A DNA stretch of 64,000 nt from Splendidivirga corallicola (GCA_030442035.1 JAUJEA010000009.1:186001-250000); one strand, 5' to 3'; shown: positions 26,827 to 38,021, counted from the stretch's first letter. Notes: generated from the sequence alone by a model not told the origin. Numbers and translations: made by a program.

Positions 26827-27705
26827 ATGAAAAAAATAAGATGTGCAATTGGTCTGGTTTTATTCTCCATGATATTCAGTACTCTTTCAGTAGCTCAGGA
26901 GAAAGAACTATCTGTGAATCCAAATTCCGTGTATCCAATTCTAAATCATGATATCATGTTCAAGAAAAGGGTATGGAGAAGAATGGACTTAAAAGAGAAG
27001 AAAAATCGTCCGTTTTTTGCCTTCAACAATGAAATCACTAAAATCGTTATCGAGGCCGTTCAATCAGGAATACTTCATCCTTATATGAATGATTCTTTGA
27101 AAACCAGAATGTCTAAAGAGGAATTCCTTGAAAGATTAAAGGTTCCCGATTTAGGTGGAGAACTGACTGATGAAGAAAAAGCACTTGGTTTCGGAGAGGA
27201 TGAAGAAGATGATTGGGGCGACGATGATTGGGGTGATGAAGGAGCAGATGCCTCTGCCTCATCAGATGAAGGTGGCTCAGATTATTTTTTCCCACAGGAT
27301 GTGTCAGTTTTAGAGATATCGGAAGATGTTATATTCGACAAAAAAAGATCGAGACTTTATTATGACATCCAATCGATAACTTTGATACTACCCGCTGAGA
27401 ACTTTGCCTCAACTACAGGACTGAGAAAGGAGGTTGGTACTTTTAAGTATATTGATCTTGTAGCACTTTTCAGAAGTATGCCACAAGAAGCGATATGGTT
27501 CAACCCTCAGAACAGTCATGAGCACAAAAATCTAGCGGATGCATTCACCTTGAGATTATTCGATGCACGTATCACCAAGATAGCGAATCCTGAGAACTTG
27601 GAAATTGTTGATATTTATAGTAAAAGTCCTAAGGAGGCCATTATGGCTTCTCAAAGATTAGAGCACCAATTAATGGAAATGGAGCACAATCTTTGGGATT
27701 TCTAA
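26827..27705 (+). CDS. gldN: T9SS periplasmic protein GldN (PorN)
   Basis: 292 residues from ATG 26827, with a signal peptide (cleavage near SVAQ, residue 24). A TTG six codons upstream lacks the usual signal-peptide start. Conserved family parts include the mature start with NPNSVYPI, the HDIMFKKRVWRRMDLKEKKNRPFF segment, and the C-terminal region with FRSMPQEAIWFNPQN. Between about residues 122 and 152 there is a strongly acidic, Asp/Gly/Trp-rich and then Ser-rich insert (WGDDDWGDEG). GldN makes the ring with GldK under the outer membrane. A strong terminator follows. Confidence 0.95.
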   Translation: MKKIRCAIGLVLFSMIFSTLSVAQEKELSVNPNSVYPILNHDIMFKKRVWRRMDLKEKKNRPFFAFNNEITKIVIEAVQSGILHPYMNDSLKTRMSKEEFLERLKVPDLGGELTDEEKALGFGEDEEDDWGDDDWGDEGADASASSDEGGSDYFFPQDVSVLEISEDVIFDKKRSRLYYDIQSITLILPAENFASTTGLRKEVGTFKYIDLVALFRSMPQEAIWFNPQNSHEHKNLADAFTLRLFDARITKIANPENLEIVDIYSKSPKEAIMASQRLEHQLMEMEHNLWDF

Positions 27706-27724
27706 AATATTTATTTAACTAAAG

Positions 27725-27757
27725 AAAAGGGAGATTTGATCAAATCTCCCTTTTTTG
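27725..27757 (+). terminator. Intrinsic terminator after gldN
   Basis: A perfect 22-base palindrome, GGGAGATTTGA and its complement (27729-27750), flanked by AAAA before and TTTTTT after. It ends the T9SS operon. Confidence 0.9.
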
Positions 27758-27847
27758 TTTTTAGTATACACTGGAATTGCCTTCCCGCTGCATCAATTTT
27801 AAAAAATTATTCTGTATCAATTCATTTTATATATCAGCTAATCTGTT

Positions 27848-29359
<1,512 letters not shown>

Positions 29360-29367
29360 TATTTTGT

Positions 29368-29389
29368 ATTGGGCTCGCCAGAGCCCAAT
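29368..29389 (+). terminator. Hairpin after guaB
   Basis: ATTGGGCTC, a GCCA loop, then GAGCCCAAT: nine perfect pairs with a four-base loop, nine bases after the stop codon. The following bases are not a T-run, so it may be a weak or Rho-assisted end. Confidence 0.55.
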
Positions 29390-29463
29390 GAATTTCTCAA
29401 TGGCATTATAATAACCTATATTATTTTGTAAATTGACGGTTCATTTAATCGCGTTTTCCTTTC

Positions 29464-31527
29464 ATGTTATTGAATAAGCATGTCATAAGATTTAGTGTGA
29501 TATTTGGGGTATTAAGCTGGGTCTTATTGCTTGTTGTTGATTTGCTGATTCTTTTTGGGGCTATTAATAATATAAGTGTTGGCTTTCAAAAGGAAATTTC
29601 GGCCATACTTCTGAATCTGTTTTTCTTATCACTTTATACGTTTTACACCATTAAGGTGGTAAAAGCAGAAAGTATAAACTTCATAGATTTATTGTGGCGG
29701 GTTTTTGTTACGGGGCTATTGGCCACAATCGTTTCATTTGCGATAAGGGTTTTTTATATGCTTCTGGGAGATACAAGCCTGGCAGAGAATGTTTTTATCG
29801 TAAATTTCTTTTATCATGTTAATCTGGGGCTCATAGCCTCCTTTTTACTTTCTACTTTCATTGTTTGGAAACGGCTGATCCTTTACCAAAAGACCAAGGC
29901 GCTTATTTCAAGATGGAAATATTTCGAATATGCTATACTGGCCAGTATCATATTCAATCTTTTTGGATACAATTTATATGAGGACGCACCATTTTACATT
30001 ACGCTAATCATATTACTCATCATGGGCCTTGTGCTTTCAGTAAATCTGAAATGGGTGGCCTACCTGAATTTTAAACAAAAGTGGAAGAGTATTTTACTTA
30101 TTACTTTAACGCTGCTGTACCTCTCCTATTTCTTCATTAATCTAAAGTCATATTCCACTGAATATTCAAGGATCCTGGTAACCGACTTGGTAAACAATTT
30201 ATTTGTTCTGGCCGTATTTGGATTTACTTTTCTCTATTGCATATTCTCCTTGCTTGTCATACTGTTCAACCTCCCTACCTCTTCGGTTTTTGAGCAAAAA
30301 CTTGAAGATGTGATTAACTTTCAACGTTTAAGCCAATCCATCCAAAAAGGGAAAACGGAACAGCAGGTTCTTGAGATTCTTTTGGATAGTTCTTCGGGGG
30401 CGGTATTAGCCGAAGATGCCTGGATAGAGATTCAGGGAAGAGATGGAAAAAAAACCTTGTTGCATTCCGAAAAACTCGATGCTGAGGCCATTGATGAAAT
30501 AAAAGATGCTGTAAAACAAACCAGAATAAAAAACCTTCTTGAGACAGACATCTATAGTATTGGGAATACGAATAAATTAACGGCCACTCTGAAAGACACT
30601 AAGTATAAATCAATCCTTTTAATACCATTGATTGTTCAGAACAGACAGGTTGGGATTATGGGATTATTAAAAGATGTTCTTGATGGATTCAATAAGGAAA
30701 TGACTGACATCATTAACACCTTTGCCAATCAGGCTTGTATTTCCATTGAAAACTTTAGGTTGCTGAATGAAGCCATAGAAAATGAGCGGTATAAAGAAGA
30801 ATTAAAAATCGCCAGCAAAGTGCAGAAGAGCCTGCTTCCATCTTCCCTGGTATGCAATGAGCTCTTTGATATTAGTGGTTTCTCTGAATCCGCTGATGAG
30901 GTTGGGGGTGATTATTATGATACCTTTCAAATAAACGAGCACAAATTTGTGATGGTCATTGGAGACGTTTCAGGAAAAGGAACCAGTGCTGCATTTAATA
31001 TGTCTCAAATGAAAGGTGTTTTTTACAGCCTTGTTCAATTGGATCTTTCCCCAAAGGATTTTATGGTTCATGCGAATGCTGCATTGAGTAAGTGCCTGGA
31101 AAAGACCTCTTTCATCACATTGTCTTATTTCGTGGTGGATACGAAAACAAGGAAAATACAATTTTCGAGAGCTGGCCATTGCCCAACGTTGTTCTTTGAT
31201 AAATCTGAGAACCAATCCTTTTTTCTTAGAAATAATGGATTGGGTCTTGGTATTTTAAGGAATGACGGATATGAAAATCATATACAAGTAAATAACCTTG
31301 AGTACTCGTGTGAGGATATCATCATGTTATATACAGATGGCATAACCGAGGCTAAAAATGAAGAGGGTGAAGAATTTGGATATAACAGACTTAAGGAGTT
31401 TTTAGATGAAAACTCACATTTGGATCCGGGGTTGATTCAAGAAAATTTGATTTTAACACTGTTTGATTTTGTAGGGGGAAAATCGACCTATGATGATTAT
31501 ACTGCCCTCATTATCAAATTTAAATAA
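29464..31527 (+). CDS. Membrane SpoIIE/RsbU-type serine phosphatase with GAF domain
   Basis: 687 residues. The first 270 residues hold about eight transmembrane helices. A GAF-like domain spans about 285-435 (PLIVQNRQVGIMGLL and QACISIENFRLLNEA) and a PP2C/SpoIIE phosphatase domain spans about 450-687. The phosphatase has the metal-binding DEVGGDYYD and GDVSGKGTSAAF motifs and the late YTDGITEAKN. RsbU-like enzymes dephosphorylate STAS anti-anti-sigma proteins in response to a signal. The STAS protein and the kinase-like partner are the next two genes, so this is the input of a partner-switching module. Confidence 0.92.
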   Translation: MLLNKHVIRFSVIFGVLSWVLLLVVDLLILFGAINNISVGFQKEISAILLNLFFLSLYTFYTIKVVKAESINFIDLLWRVFVTGLLATIVSFAIRVFYMLLGDTSLAENVFIVNFFYHVNLGLIASFLLSTFIVWKRLILYQKTKALISRWKYFEYAILASIIFNLFGYNLYEDAPFYITLIILLIMGLVLSVNLKWVAYLNFKQKWKSILLITLTLLYLSYFFINLKSYSTEYSRILVTDLVNNLFVLAVFGFTFLYCIFSLLVILFNLPTSSVFEQKLEDVINFQRLSQSIQKGKTEQQVLEILLDSSSGAVLAEDAWIEIQGRDGKKTLLHSEKLDAEAIDEIKDAVKQTRIKNLLETDIYSIGNTNKLTATLKDTKYKSILLIPLIVQNRQVGIMGLLKDVLDGFNKEMTDIINTFANQACISIENFRLLNEAIENERYKEELKIASKVQKSLLPSSLVCNELFDISGFSESADEVGGDYYDTFQINEHKFVMVIGDVSGKGTSAAFNMSQMKGVFYSLVQLDLSPKDFMVHANAALSKCLEKTSFITLSYFVVDTKTRKIQFSRAGHCPTLFFDKSENQSFFLRNNGLGLGILRNDGYENHIQVNNLEYSCEDIIMLYTDGITEAKNEEGEEFGYNRLKEFLDENSHLDPGLIQENLILTLFDFVGGKSTYDDYTALIIKFK

Positions 31528-31570
31528 ATGAAGTAATATAAACTTGGAGAATATAATTACGTAAAAAGCT

Positions 31571-31906
31571 ATGATTGATATCTCTAACAATATCGAAGAT
31601 GATTTTCTGGTGATAAGTTTGGATGGTGAAGTTGATGCAAGTTCCTCGATCCATTTGGATAAGGCCATTGACGAAGCAGTTAAAAATAATCATAAAAAGA
31701 TTCTGGTCGATGGCTCCAAACTAAGTTATATTTCATCAGCGGGCTTAGGTGTTTTTATGTCTTATATTCAAGATTTTGACTCTCAGGGGATCAAGCTTAT
31801 TTTGTTTGGTTTGAGTGAAAAAGTTAAGAATGTATTTCAAATACTTGGCTTAGATCAATTGCTGAAAATTTGTGAAAGTAAGGAGGAAGCAAAGCAGTTA
31901 TTTTAA
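31571..31906 (+). CDS. STAS-domain anti-sigma factor antagonist-like protein
   Basis: 111 residues, a single STAS domain. The conserved phosphorylation loop reads SYISSAGLG, with Ser 56 at the place of the serine phosphorylated in SpoIIAA and RsbV. The preceding aspartate of SpoIIAA is replaced by Ser here. Dephosphorylated STAS proteins bind the HATPase partner and release its target. The stop codon overlaps the ATG of the next gene by one base, so the two are translated together. Confidence 0.9.
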   Translation: MIDISNNIEDDFLVISLDGEVDASSSIHLDKAIDEAVKNNHKKILVDGSKLSYISSAGLGVFMSYIQDFDSQGIKLILFGLSEKVKNVFQILGLDQLLKICESKEEAKQLF

Positions 31907-32322
31907 TGAATTATCACTTCAAGGCACCCTGTTCTAAAAAGAAGCTTAGATCGATTAGAGAATTTATTAGCTCTAACCTTAAAAAGCATGCCCTGGCCGA
32001 TGTTGAAATAAACATGATTGTTCTGGCTGTAGATGAAGTATGTGCCAATCTCATCATCCACTCTCACAATTGCGACCCTGAAGAGACTTTGGAACTTTCT
32101 ATGCTAATTGAAGACAATAAAAGAGTTATTTTCAAAATTATTGATAGGGGTGAAGGATTCAATCCATTAAACCATAAAGAACCTTCACTTGAAGAGATTA
32201 TTCAGACAAAGAAGAAGGGTGGCTTAGGCCTTATCCTGGTTAAAAAAATCATGGATCATATTGAATTTAAATCTGATTCGAAGAAAAACGTTTGCATACT
32301 GCAAAAAAATATCGGTATTTGA
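31906..32322 (+). CDS. RsbW-like ATP-binding anti-sigma/serine kinase
   Basis: 138 residues, HATPase_c_2 type. Visible boxes: AVDEVCANLIIHSH (N-box), IDRGEGFNP (G1) and GGLGLILVKKIMD (G2). By family knowledge it phosphorylates the STAS protein encoded directly upstream and holds a partner, classically a sigma factor. No sigma-factor gene is nearby, so its target is open. Phosphatase, antagonist and kinase are in one operon at 29464-32322. Confidence 0.92.
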   Translation: MNYHFKAPCSKKKLRSIREFISSNLKKHALADVEINMIVLAVDEVCANLIIHSHNCDPEETLELSMLIEDNKRVIFKIIDRGEGFNPLNHKEPSLEEIIQTKKKGGLGLILVKKIMDHIEFKSDSKKNVCILQKNIGI

Positions 32323-32459
32323 GTTTCAACCCCGGATAAATGATTTTTCTGACCCACCTGCTGTGGTTTTTTCAACTGATATAGAATATGTTCTATAGGA
32401 AAAATTCACTAAAATTGCACTTGTTCCTACAAACCGATCTTTTTTACAGAATTCAGTAT

Positions 32460-34706
32460 ATGAATAGATTAAGTGTATTGCTTTTTTTTACATTGGCTTT
32501 GGCTTCCTGCTCTACAACGAAACAGCAGCAAGATACCACAAGTCTATTCAAAGTGGGTGAATGGCCCATTTCATCTGATGAATTCATCTACGTTTATTCA
32601 AAGAACAATTTCAACCGTGATAGTGCCTACAGTGAAAATGATATTAAAGAATACCTTGACCTTTTTATAAACTTTAAATTAAAAGTAACCGAGGCCAAAG
32701 CACTTGGACTGGATACAGCTCAATCTTTCAAAACAGAATTAGAGGGATATAGAAAACAACTTGCTAAACCCTATCTCACAGAGAGTCAAGTCACTGAAAA
32801 ACTGGTGAAAGAAGCATATGAACGTTTGAAACTTGAGGTGAACGCTGCTCATATACTATTGAACGTAAAACCTTATGCAGATCCTCAAGATACACTGAAA
32901 ATATTCAATCAATTACTGGATATAAGGGAAAGAATCATTAATGGTGAGGATGATTTTGCCTCAATGGCAGCGCAATATTCACAGGACCCTTCTGCAAAGA
33001 AGAATAAAGGGGATCTTGGTTATTTCTCATCGATGCAAATGGTTTATCCCTTTGAGGATGCTGCCTATAAATTGAAGGTTGGAGACATATCTGCACCTGT
33101 TAAGACCAGATTTGGTTATCATCTGATAAAGGTTAAAGATAAAAGACCTTCCAGAGGCAAAGTAAAGGTGGCTCATATAATGATCAGGGCGACTTCCGGT
33201 ATTTCCGAAAGCGATGCTGAACGAGCCAGGAGAAAGATTTTTGAAATACATGATCAGCTTTCTCAGGGAGCCGAATGGGGCAATTTATGCAAGCAATTCT
33301 CGGAAGACCTGGCTTCAAAAAATAAAGGAGGAGAACTTCCTTTATTTGGCACGGGGAATGTAGACCCTGATTTTGAAACAGCAGCATTTACCTTAGATGA
33401 AATTGGATCTTTTTCCACCCCCGTTAAAACTGCTTATGGCTGGCACATAATTAAGTTAATTGAGAAAAGGGGAATTGAAAAATTTGAAGAGCTGGAACAG
33501 AAAATAAAAGAGCGAATATCAAGAGACTCCAGGGCACAATTGAATAAAAAGGTTTTAATTGATCGATTAAAGAAAGAAAATGGATTTGTTGCCAATGATG
33601 ATAACGTACAGCAAATCCTGGCAAAAGCTGATAGCTCGTTGTTAACTGCTACATGGAAACCCAACGGACAGGAGGAATCGGAGAAAGTACTTTTTCAAAT
33701 TAAAGATCAAACTTACACCATAGCAGATTTTTTCTCATATATTGAAAAAAAACAAAGACCTCGCTCAGATATTTCACCACATTATTTGATGAAAAGCTAT
33801 TATAATGATTTTCAAGAAAAGAGTATTTTGAGCTACGAAGAGGACCACCTGGCCGAAAAATATGTGGATTACAAAATGCTGTTGAAAGAATATCATGAGG
33901 GAATTCTGTTGTTTCAGCTCATGGATGAAAAAGTTTGGTCTTATGCCACGCAAGATACAGTGGGCTTAAAAGATTTTTTTGAAAAGAACAGAAATGATTA
34001 TCAGTGGAAAGAACGGGCCAAGGCAACTATTTATGACGCTTCGAAAAAAGAGATTATTGATGAATTACATGATCTAAAATTTGATAATTATTTCAAAGTT
34101 CCCGGTTCCAAGTTCACTGTTAATGGTGCCGATCAGGAATTAGTAGGTCAATTAACAAAAAAGATTGACGAGTTAACACCTTATTTAAAGGAAACAGGCC
34201 ATCTTCATTTTTTATTGGAGTATGATCGTTCCAAGTTAGGCAACGTCAAAGTAATAGATAGCATTCAACATTATATCAATTCTATTGAATTTATTAATAA
34301 AAAGAAATTACTGAGTAATGATAGGATGCTTGGTACAAATGGAATTACATTCCATCTGGTCTCACACTCAAGCGGATATATCGAGGAAGCCTATAATAAA
34401 GAGTCAGAGCTTCGTTTACGAATTGAAGAGGGAGTTTTTGAAAAAGATGAGAACCCTTTGCTTGGAGAAATTGAATGGGGTGAGGGCACTTCATTAGTCG
34501 AAAAAAATGGAAGGTTTTATTTTGTTGATATTCAGGACATTTTACCTCCTTCTCCTAAAGAATTAAAAGATATTAAGGGGCTGGTAATTTCGGATTATCA
34601 GAATTATCTTGAAAAAATTTGGATTGGTGAGCTGAAAGAAAAGTATCCTGTTACCGTTAATGAAGAGGAATTGAACAAAGTTTTAAAGAAGCTTGAAAAC
34701 AATTAA
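32460..34706 (+). CDS. Lipoprotein peptidyl-prolyl isomerase with two parvulin domains
   Basis: 749 residues from ATG 32460, which gives a lipoprotein signal with LASC (Cys 17); an upstream in-frame ATG at 32388 would spoil this. An N-terminal SurA-like helical part is followed by two PpiC/parvulin domains (about 105-225 and 230-345), each with A-H-I-L/M, F-x-x-(M/L)A/C-x-Q-(Y/F)S, G-D/E-L and FG/YG-(Y/W)H-(L/I)I-K. The last 400 residues are helical without a known domain. It should work in the periplasm on outer-membrane or T9SS cargo proteins. It opens a run of three related genes. Confidence 0.88.
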   Translation: MNRLSVLLFFTLALASCSTTKQQQDTTSLFKVGEWPISSDEFIYVYSKNNFNRDSAYSENDIKEYLDLFINFKLKVTEAKALGLDTAQSFKTELEGYRKQLAKPYLTESQVTEKLVKEAYERLKLEVNAAHILLNVKPYADPQDTLKIFNQLLDIRERIINGEDDFASMAAQYSQDPSAKKNKGDLGYFSSMQMVYPFEDAAYKLKVGDISAPVKTRFGYHLIKVKDKRPSRGKVKVAHIMIRATSGISESDAERARRKIFEIHDQLSQGAEWGNLCKQFSEDLASKNKGGELPLFGTGNVDPDFETAAFTLDEIGSFSTPVKTAYGWHIIKLIEKRGIEKFEELEQKIKERISRDSRAQLNKKVLIDRLKKENGFVANDDNVQQILAKADSSLLTATWKPNGQEESEKVLFQIKDQTYTIADFFSYIEKKQRPRSDISPHYLMKSYYNDFQEKSILSYEEDHLAEKYVDYKMLLKEYHEGILLFQLMDEKVWSYATQDTVGLKDFFEKNRNDYQWKERAKATIYDASKKEIIDELHDLKFDNYFKVPGSKFTVNGADQELVGQLTKKIDELTPYLKETGHLHFLLEYDRSKLGNVKVIDSIQHYINSIEFINKKKLLSNDRMLGTNGITFHLVSHSSGYIEEAYNKESELRLRIEEGVFEKDENPLLGEIEWGEGTSLVEKNGRFYFVDIQDILPPSPKELKDIKGLVISDYQNYLEKIWIGELKEKYPVTVNEEELNKVLKKLENN

Positions 34707-35565
34707 TATAATATACATACTAGGCTGTTTTGTTTTATTGTTAGGCTGTGACCTGATCAATTTTAAGCAAAAAGAGCCAGAACAAGAAACAGAGCAACCT
34801 ATTGCCAGGGTTTACGACAAATTTCTTTACCCTAAAGATGTAAAGGGAATTGTGACACCTGAGATGTCAAGACAGGATAGTGCCAGAAGGGTGAGCTCAT
34901 ACATAAAGAGCTGGTTACAAAAACAATTGCTTATTACTGAAGCGGAAAAAGCAATTGAGTATGACGAAGCTGAGCTTGAACGGAAAATTTTGGATTATCG
35001 TTATGCTCTTGTTGTGCATGAGTTTGAGAAGGCATATGTAAATAAAAATTTAGATACCACTGTGACTCATAGTGAAATACAACAGTATTATGATGATTAT
35101 CAGGAGAATTTTCAGTTACAGCAACATATAATCAAAGGTTATTTTGTCCAGTTGCCGAATGATGCTCCGGATATTTCCAGATTTAAAAGACTGATGAGGG
35201 CAACGAATGAGAAAGATCAGGAAGAATTTAAGTCATACTGCCTTCAATACGCCACAAATTATCATTTAAATGATTCACTTTGGATAAAATTTGATAACAT
35301 CATCAGCGGTACTCCTTTTAGTGGGGTGACAAATAAAGAACAAATGTTAAAGGGTAGAAATTTTCGTGAGGAAAAGGATACTGATTATACCTATCTGCTA
35401 TTGATAAAAGATTATGATCTGGCCGGGGAAATCGCTCCCTTGGCTTTTGTTGAAAACCAGGTAAGAAATATTATTGTCCATCACCGAAGGGTTGATTTGG
35501 CAAAGAGATTAGAAGAAGATATTTATAAAAGAGCTAATGATAAAAATGACATTGAAATATTTTAA
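34693..35565 (+). CDS. Lipoprotein, SurA-like with degenerate parvulin region
   Basis: 290 residues from a TTG that overlaps the preceding gene by 14 bases; the start is backed by a lipoprotein signal with LLLGC (Cys 19). The middle resembles the SurA N-terminal helical domain (SYIKSWLQKQLLITEAEKAIEYDEAELE), then THSEIQQYYDDYQENFQL and a His-Ile-Ile that could mark the start of a parvulin fold. The later parvulin motifs are missing, so isomerase activity is unlikely. It is probably a periplasmic chaperone working with its two neighbours. It overlaps the next gene by 29 bases. Confidence 0.8.
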   Translation: MKTINIIYILGCFVLLLGCDLINFKQKEPEQETEQPIARVYDKFLYPKDVKGIVTPEMSRQDSARRVSSYIKSWLQKQLLITEAEKAIEYDEAELERKILDYRYALVVHEFEKAYVNKNLDTTVTHSEIQQYYDDYQENFQLQQHIIKGYFVQLPNDAPDISRFKRLMRATNEKDQEEFKSYCLQYATNYHLNDSLWIKFDNIISGTPFSGVTNKEQMLKGRNFREEKDTDYTYLLLIKDYDLAGEIAPLAFVENQVRNIIVHHRRVDLAKRLEEDIYKRANDKNDIEIF

Positions 35566-36910
35566 ATATAACCCCTTACTCATTAGGGTGACTTTGCTAA
35601 CACTTTTTCTTGTACAGATAAGTATAGTCGCCTCAGCACAGAGTAGCAAGGGACAGGTAGTAGATAAAATTATTGCGAAAATCGATAATTATATTATTCT
35701 AAAATCAGAATTAGAGGGAGCTTATATTGATTATTTAGCTAGTGGACAGCCATCAACGAACGACTTGAAGTGCCGCATATTGGAGAGCCTGATTACAAAC
35801 AAGGTACTTGTCGCAAAGGCCGAGATAGACTCCGTTGTAGTTTCTGATGAAGAAGTGGAAAGTATGCTTGAGAGAAAGCTTCAATATTTCATTTCACAAA
35901 TTGGATCTGAAGAAAGGATTGAACAATATTACGGGAAAACAATTCAGCAATTCAGAGATGAACTGAAAGAAAAAGAAAAAGAGCAGTTGGTAGTCAGAAA
36001 AATGCAGGAAACTATCTCTGAAAATATTTCAGTCACTCCGGCAGAAGTTGAATTATTTTTTAAATCTATTCCGCGTGATAGTTTGCCATTTTTTTCCAAA
36101 GAGGTTACTGTTGGGCAGATCGTGAAAGTACCAAGCGTGAGTGAATCGGAAAAGCTAGTTGCCGAGCAAAAGCTATCAGATTTAAGGCAAAGGATTTTGA
36201 ATGGCGAAGATTTTGGAACATTAGCGAAACAATATTCGGAAGAACCCGCAGCTCAAAATACCGGTGGAGATTTAGGTTTTCAACCCAGAGGAGCGCTCGA
36301 TCCAAAATTCGAGGCTGCCGCACTTTCCTTGAAACCCGGGGAGATTTCCAAACCCATAGAAAGTTCCTTTGGTATTCATATAATTCAATTGGTAGAGAGA
36401 CGTGGAAATCTTTATAATTCCAGACATATCATTTTAATTCCTAAAACCACTCAAAAAGACATTGATCGAAGCATCGTGGAGCTCGACAGCATTAGAAATC
36501 TGATTGTACAGGATTCATTGACATTTGAACAGGCTGCAAAGGAGTTATCTGATGACCAGAATACCTCTTCAAGTGGCGGTTATTTTCTCGATGCCCAGGG
36601 GTCAAATAGTATATCAGTGAAAGAGTTGGATCCCACAGTTTATTTTGCAATTGATACTATGACACTAGGGGCAATTTCGAAACCAGTCTCGTTTAGACAA
36701 CCTGATGGCAAAGAAGCCGTTAGAATCTTCTATTATAAGTCAAGTAAAAAGCCACATCAGGCTAATATGAAAGACGATTACCAAAAGCTATATGCTGCCA
36801 AGCTCAATCAAAAGAGAAGCAAGGCTATTTCCAGATGGTTCAGTGATGCCAAGCAGGAAGTTTTTATCAATATAGATGAGGAATACGATCAATGTAATAT
36901 TCTTAAGTAA
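35537..36910 (+). CDS. SurA-like periplasmic peptidyl-prolyl isomerase
   Basis: 457 residues with a signal peptide (cleavage near ASAQ, about residue 34). The SurA N-terminal helical domain (VDKIIAKIDNYIILKSELEG and following) is followed by a good parvulin domain (about 185-290: VGQIVK, LAKQYSEEPAAQNTGGDLG, FGIHIIQLVERR) and a second, weaker one (about 295-400, beginning SRHIILIPK). SurA escorts outer-membrane proteins through the periplasm. The start lies inside the previous gene, so the three proteins are made from one message. moxR follows after 145 bases. Confidence 0.9.
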   Translation: MIKMTLKYFKYNPLLIRVTLLTLFLVQISIVASAQSSKGQVVDKIIAKIDNYIILKSELEGAYIDYLASGQPSTNDLKCRILESLITNKVLVAKAEIDSVVVSDEEVESMLERKLQYFISQIGSEERIEQYYGKTIQQFRDELKEKEKEQLVVRKMQETISENISVTPAEVELFFKSIPRDSLPFFSKEVTVGQIVKVPSVSESEKLVAEQKLSDLRQRILNGEDFGTLAKQYSEEPAAQNTGGDLGFQPRGALDPKFEAAALSLKPGEISKPIESSFGIHIIQLVERRGNLYNSRHIILIPKTTQKDIDRSIVELDSIRNLIVQDSLTFEQAAKELSDDQNTSSSGGYFLDAQGSNSISVKELDPTVYFAIDTMTLGAISKPVSFRQPDGKEAVRIFYYKSSKKPHQANMKDDYQKLYAAKLNQKRSKAISRWFSDAKQEVFINIDEEYDQCNILK

Positions 36911-37023
36911 TGCATGCCAAAATATATGCTGCTGAGCATTATATTAGATCGTAGATAAAATCAGTTTTTCACGTTTGCATTTGGAGCTTTGTATCTGTTA
37001 ATGTTATGGAAAGAGTTAAATTT

Positions 37024-37038
37024 CGAGATATGATCTCG
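37024..37038 (+). promoter_or_regulatory. Dyad upstream of moxR
   Basis: CGAGAT, an ATG spacer, then ATCTCG: six perfect pairs around three bases, ending 17 bases before the moxR ATG. It could be an operator or a small leader hairpin. Confidence 0.3.
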
Positions 37039-37055
37039 TATTATAATCTGAACAA

Positions 37056-38021
37056 ATGAAAGAATACAATACTGAAGTTGAGGCAGCCGATGCCCTGCAT
37101 GAAGCTTATCAAAAACTGAAAGGAGAAATTTCCAAAGTTATTATTGGTCAAGACGAAGTAGTTAAACTTTTATTGACCTCGATTTTTTGTCAAGGTCATT
37201 CTTTACTTGTAGGTGTTCCCGGTTTGGCGAAGACACTATTGATTCAAACCATCTCTTCAGCTGTTAATTTAAGCTTCAACAGAATTCAGTTCACACCAGA
37301 CCTGATGCCGTCCGATATTTTGGGTGCAGAGACATTAGATAAAGACAGGAATTTTAAATTTATAAAGGGGCCAATATTCTCAAATATTATTCTGGCCGAC
37401 GAAATTAACAGAACTCCTCCTAAAACACAGGCCGCTTTATTGGAGTCCATGCAAGAATACAAGGTAACCATTGCAGGACATGATTATGAACTGCCGAAAC
37501 CTTTTTTCGTATTGGCAACTCAAAACCCGATAGAGCAAGAAGGAACATACCCATTGCCGGAGGCTCAGCTGGATAGATTTATGTTCAATATCTTGTTGGA
37601 TTATCCTTCTTATGATTCTGAGGTGGACATTGTAAAAAGCACTACCACCGACAACGAGAATGTTGTCAATGAAGTAATCTCTGGAGAGGAAATTACACAT
37701 TTTCAACACTTGGTACGGAGGGTACCCGTTGCTGATAATGTGGTTGAGTATGCTGTCAACTTAGTACATAAAACAAGACCAGGCACAGGATTGGCTTCAG
37801 AGGTGAGTACAGATTACCTGGAGTGGGGAGCAGGACCTCGCGCTTCTCAATATTTGATCATAGCTGCTAAGTGTAACGGGTTGCTTAACGGGAAATATTC
37901 ACCTGATATTGAAGACGTGCAGGCTGTAGCTAAACCCATATTAAGGCATAGAATTGTTAGAAACTTTAAAGCAGAAGCTGAAGGTATTACAGTAGATGAA
38001 ATTATTAACAGACTGCTCTAA
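37056..38021 (+). CDS. MoxR-family AAA ATPase
   Basis: 321 residues. Walker A is GVPGLAKT (about 53-60), Walker B ends LADEINR, and the lid-region ATQNPIEQEGTYPLPEAQLDRF is typical of the MRP subfamily. MoxR ATPases act as chaperones with von Willebrand A-domain partners. The usual partners (DUF58 and Bat genes) are absent here; instead it follows the surA-like gene, an arrangement known in Bacteroidota. It ends tail to tail with a minus-strand gene, overlapping it by four bases. Confidence 0.93.
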   Translation: MKEYNTEVEAADALHEAYQKLKGEISKVIIGQDEVVKLLLTSIFCQGHSLLVGVPGLAKTLLIQTISSAVNLSFNRIQFTPDLMPSDILGAETLDKDRNFKFIKGPIFSNIILADEINRTPPKTQAALLESMQEYKVTIAGHDYELPKPFFVLATQNPIEQEGTYPLPEAQLDRFMFNILLDYPSYDSEVDIVKSTTTDNENVVNEVISGEEITHFQHLVRRVPVADNVVEYAVNLVHKTRPGTGLASEVSTDYLEWGAGPRASQYLIIAAKCNGLLNGKYSPDIEDVQAVAKPILRHRIVRNFKAEAEGITVDEIINRLL

